From K189A clade bacterium (lineage in GTDB: Bacteria; Pseudomonadota; Gammaproteobacteria; Pseudomonadales; Azotimanducaceae), in NCBI GenBank assembly GCA_007571095.1, contig RKSB01000132.1:1-15441 (forward strand): a stretch of DNA of 15,441 bases, given 5' to 3'. A program made the position numbers and the translations under genes. Shown one piece after another: positions 13,264 through 15,441 of the stretch. Numbering within the stretch: position 1 is the stretch's first letter; each line of letters starts with the position of its first letter. A model generated the notes under the pieces. It worked only from the letters and a program-made list of their open reading frames with translations. It searched no databases and was not told the DNA's origin.

Positions 13264-13419
13264 ATGAGAGAAAAAGTCAAGCTGGTTTCAAGTGCCGGTA
13301 CGGGGCACTATTACACCACCTACAAAAACAAGCGTCCCGATGCAAGCAAGCTGGAAATCAAAAAATTTGATCCGGTTGTTCGCAAGCATGTCCTCTATAA
13401 AGAAGCCAAAATCAAGTAG
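13264..13419 (+). CDS. rpmG: Ribosomal protein bL33
   Basis: This large-subunit protein of 51 residues is shorter than the 60-residue cut-off often used for ORF listing. The sequence starts MREKVKLVSSAGTGHYYTT and ends with FDPVVRKHVLYKEAKIK, matching the gammaproteobacterial bL33 form without zinc-binding cysteines. It lacks the first four residues of the E. coli protein (55). GAGGA at 13251-13255, eight bases upstream, supports the ATG. Its last eight bases overlap the end of the convergent hydantoinase-type gene. Confidence 0.97.
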   Translation: MREKVKLVSSAGTGHYYTTYKNKRPDASKLEIKKFDPVVRKHVLYKEAKIK

Positions 13420-15400
13420 CAGGCCCTGCTTCAGAATTAACCAACTCAAGCAGCCCGTCTGCCCTCTTTGTTAATCGCCAACTCGGCGGCACCAGCGTTG
13501 TAGCAATGTCTTCAACCAGAATGGCGGGACCCTTCAGAGTCTCTCCAACGGGTATTCGGCAACGTTCAAATACCTGTGTTTGACCAAATCCCGTAGCCGA
13601 AAAAGTATCCGTTTTCATGGCGGCGGCATCGGCCATATCCATGGAATACTCCAGCTGCTCGGCAACCTCGCGAATCGACAACCGAAGAAACACCAGTTCT
13701 ATGGCCTTGTCCAATCGAAAGCCGTAACGATCCAGATGTTGAGCCACGAAGTCCTGCTCCGCCTGCCTCAAGTCACTCCAGGGAACCTGTATCGCATAAA
13801 GCTGGCCATAGTACCTCAACCCAACCCACCGCTCTATCTGAAAATCCTCAACCGAGGCATTTGCGAAATCCTGTCGGCCCTGGGCTTCCAGCCTCTGAAA
13901 TTGCGCATGGACATGGGTATTTGAACATTCTTCAAGCGGTCGTTGAATATCCTGAATCAGCTCTCTTCCGGCGGGTGCCGCTATCATGCCGAAAGCAGAA
14001 AGTACGCCACTGTGTTCCGGAACAAGTGCTCGGGTGATGCCGAGGCTGTCTGCCAGAGCGCATAGATGCAAGCCGCCGGCACCGCCGAAACAACACAGAG
14101 TGAATGCCGCAGGATCGTGGCCACGTTCAAGCGTAATCATTCTCAGTGCCTGCACCATGCGTTCGTTTACAATCTGCAGAATGCCTTCGGCTACTTGGGT
14201 CGAAGTCATTCCAAGCGGCTGCCCCAGAACCTCCAGAGCCTGTTCGGCGAGAGTCGGGTCCAGCTTCATTCGACCCCCCAAAAAATGCTCAGGCAACAGG
14301 TAGCCGAGATGCAGGTGAGCATCGGTTACCGTGGCCTGTGCACCGCCCAGTGCATAACAGGCGGGCCCAGGTCGGGCACCGGCAGAATCCGGCCCGACAA
14401 TTAACATACCGGCCTCGTCCACAGTCGCTATCGAGCCACCCCCTGCGCCTATGGTCTGAATGTCAATCATGGGAATTGCCACCAGATAAGGCCCTATTTT
14501 TGACTGATCGGTCAGACTGGCTGTTCCCATCACCAGACTCACATCTGTTGAAGTACCGCCCATATCAAAGGTCAACAGCCGAGGCTCGGCATGTTTTGCG
14601 GCTATGTAGCTTGCCGAAGCCACACCGCCAGCGGGACCGGACAAGAGCAAATGCACAGCCCTTCGAGCGGCATCTTTCGCTTTCGTGGTAAGCCCTGAGG
14701 ATTGCATGACCGAGCATTCGACCTCGGGCAAAAGCCGTTGCAGTCTGTTCAGATAACCCTGTACCAGAGGCCCGAGCCAGGCGTTCAACCAGGTCGCCAG
14801 CCCCCTTTCGTATTCGCCATGCCTGGGCAGCAGATCAGAGGACAGGGTGACAAACAGGTCGTCGTCCAGATAACTCAAAAGCTCTTTCTCTTCATTCGGT
14901 CTCAGATAGGAAAAAAGCAGGTTGACCGCTACCGCTTGTGGTCGATACCGTTTCAATCGATGCACGAGATCCTCTATCGCTTTTCGGGTCAAAGGTTGCA
15001 GTAGCCGGCCATTGGCTTCGCACCGAACAGCAACCCCGAAACACTCGGTATCAGGAAAAACGCGCTGAGCCGGAGGAGGTGTCAGGTTATACAGGGACTC
15101 TCTGGCCTGCCTGCCCAGTACCAGCAAGTCCTCAAACCCCTCGTTGGTAATGAAGGCGGTGCGTGCACCCTTGCCTTCCAGCAAGGCATTGGTGGCGATA
15201 GTGCTGCCATGACAGATGCGGAGCGGAGGGCTGTCTTTTTCCAGCAAACCGAGTGCTTTCAAGCCCTCCATGATTGAACGCTCCGGTGCATCTGGAGTGG
15301 AAAGAAGCTTGTGAGTTCGAAGGTGCCCCTTCTCGAATACCACGAAATCGGTAAAAGTGCCGCCTGTGTCTATGCCTACTCTCGCAACCTGCCGGAACAT
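13412..15400 (-). CDS. Hydantoinase/5-oxoprolinase family protein, subunit A type
   Basis: This 662-residue cytoplasmic protein belongs to the HyuA / N-methylhydantoinase A / 5-oxoprolinase alpha family, ATP-dependent amidohydrolases that open cyclic imide or lactam rings. Motifs: the N-terminal ATPase-fold signature VGIDTGGTFTDFVVF (8-22), HGSTIATNALLEGKG (64-78), LLLSGPAGGVASA (251-263), the phosphate-binding-like TFDMGGTSTDVSLV (277-290), GAGGGSIA (318-325) and the family stretch GPDSAGARPGPACYALGG (336-353). The length fits a stand-alone A subunit (about 650-700). The B subunit is not downstream; it may lie upstream beyond the right edge. Substrate (hydantoin, 5-oxoproline, acetone-type) cannot be told from sequence. 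GGGG shortly before ATG 15400 may serve as ribosome binding site. Its 3' end overlaps rpmG. Confidence 0.88.
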   Translation of the reverse strand: MFRQVARVGIDTGGTFTDFVVFEKGHLRTHKLLSTPDAPERSIMEGLKALGLLEKDSPPLRICHGSTIATNALLEGKGARTAFITNEGFEDLLVLGRQARESLYNLTPPPAQRVFPDTECFGVAVRCEANGRLLQPLTRKAIEDLVHRLKRYRPQAVAVNLLFSYLRPNEEKELLSYLDDDLFVTLSSDLLPRHGEYERGLATWLNAWLGPLVQGYLNRLQRLLPEVECSVMQSSGLTTKAKDAARRAVHLLLSGPAGGVASASYIAAKHAEPRLLTFDMGGTSTDVSLVMGTASLTDQSKIGPYLVAIPMIDIQTIGAGGGSIATVDEAGMLIVGPDSAGARPGPACYALGGAQATVTDAHLHLGYLLPEHFLGGRMKLDPTLAEQALEVLGQPLGMTSTQVAEGILQIVNERMVQALRMITLERGHDPAAFTLCCFGGAGGLHLCALADSLGITRALVPEHSGVLSAFGMIAAPAGRELIQDIQRPLEECSNTHVHAQFQRLEAQGRQDFANASVEDFQIERWVGLRYYGQLYAIQVPWSDLRQAEQDFVAQHLDRYGFRLDKAIELVFLRLSIREVAEQLEYSMDMADAAAMKTDTFSATGFGQTQVFERCRIPVGETLKGPAILVEDIATTLVPPSWRLTKRADGLLELVNSEAGPAT

Positions 15401-15441
15401 CAGCGGCCCCGAACTGGCATTCGATCAAACAGAGCAATCAA
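15400..15441 (-). CDS. Possible 3' end of an upstream gene, cut by window edge
   Basis: On the minus strand one frame is open from the right edge and ends at TGA 15402-15400, sharing its last base with the start of the hydantoinase-type gene (TGATG). It would encode LIALFDRMPVRGR before the stop. Such overlap is typical of operons, and a B subunit would be a natural neighbour. Thirteen residues are too few to recognise a family, and the open frame could be chance. Confidence 0.25.
   Translation of the reverse strand: MIALFDRMPVRGR

Noticed and set aside
15132..15437. Minus-strand frame of 101 codons at the right edge
   Set aside because: It overlaps the N-terminal coding region of the hydantoinase-type gene in another frame, where the real protein has strong family motifs.

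Overview
The window is a stretch of bacterial chromosome made almost entirely of conserved housekeeping genes. It most likely comes from a gammaproteobacterium. The evidence is the priA/rpmE divergent pair, a SPOR-hslV-hslU cluster, and the chain yrbG-kdsC-lptC-lptA-lptB-hpf-ptsN-npr followed by mgtE. That order is known from Pseudomonas- and Escherichia-like genomes. Base composition looks balanced and even, genes are tightly packed with several stop/start overlaps, and there is no phage, IS, CRISPR, tRNA or rRNA. I cannot assign a genus. No stretch longer than 300 bases lacks a gene.

Left part (1-4639, minus strand): priA (replication restart helicase), a membrane-anchored SPOR-domain protein, hslV and the first 359 codons of hslU, which runs off the left edge. 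In Pseudomonas argS lies between priA and the SPOR gene. Here that place holds only about 130 bases with a 10-bp perfect inverted repeat.

Centre (4640-13419, plus strand): rpmE (bL31), a periplasmic M48 metalloprotease, a CaCA-family Na+/Ca2+ exchanger, kdsC, lptC, lptA and lptB (Kdo synthesis and LPS transport), hpf (ribosome hibernation), ptsN and npr (nitrogen-type phosphotransferase branch), mgtE (Mg2+ transport), rpmB and rpmG (bL28, bL33). Compared with the usual gammaproteobacterial order, kdsD (before kdsC), rpoN (between lptB and hpf) and rapZ (between ptsN and npr) are all missing. The rapZ slot holds a 21-bp tandem repeat array seeded by the last codons of ptsN.

Right part (13412-15441, minus strand): a hydantoinase/5-oxoprolinase A-type gene that converges on rpmG and overlaps it by 8 bases. 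Its start overlaps a possible stop codon of an upstream gene that lies beyond the window.

I found no clearly new multi-gene system. The best candidates for a second look are small: (1) the tandem array in the rapZ position; (2) a diverged duplication of the exchanger's 5' end, which forms a 21-codon hydrophobic leader ORF coupled to it by TGATG; (3) a 12-bp stem in the rpmB leader that would hide its ribosome binding site and the first base of its start codon; (4) the coordinated loss of kdsD, rpoN and rapZ from the cluster.
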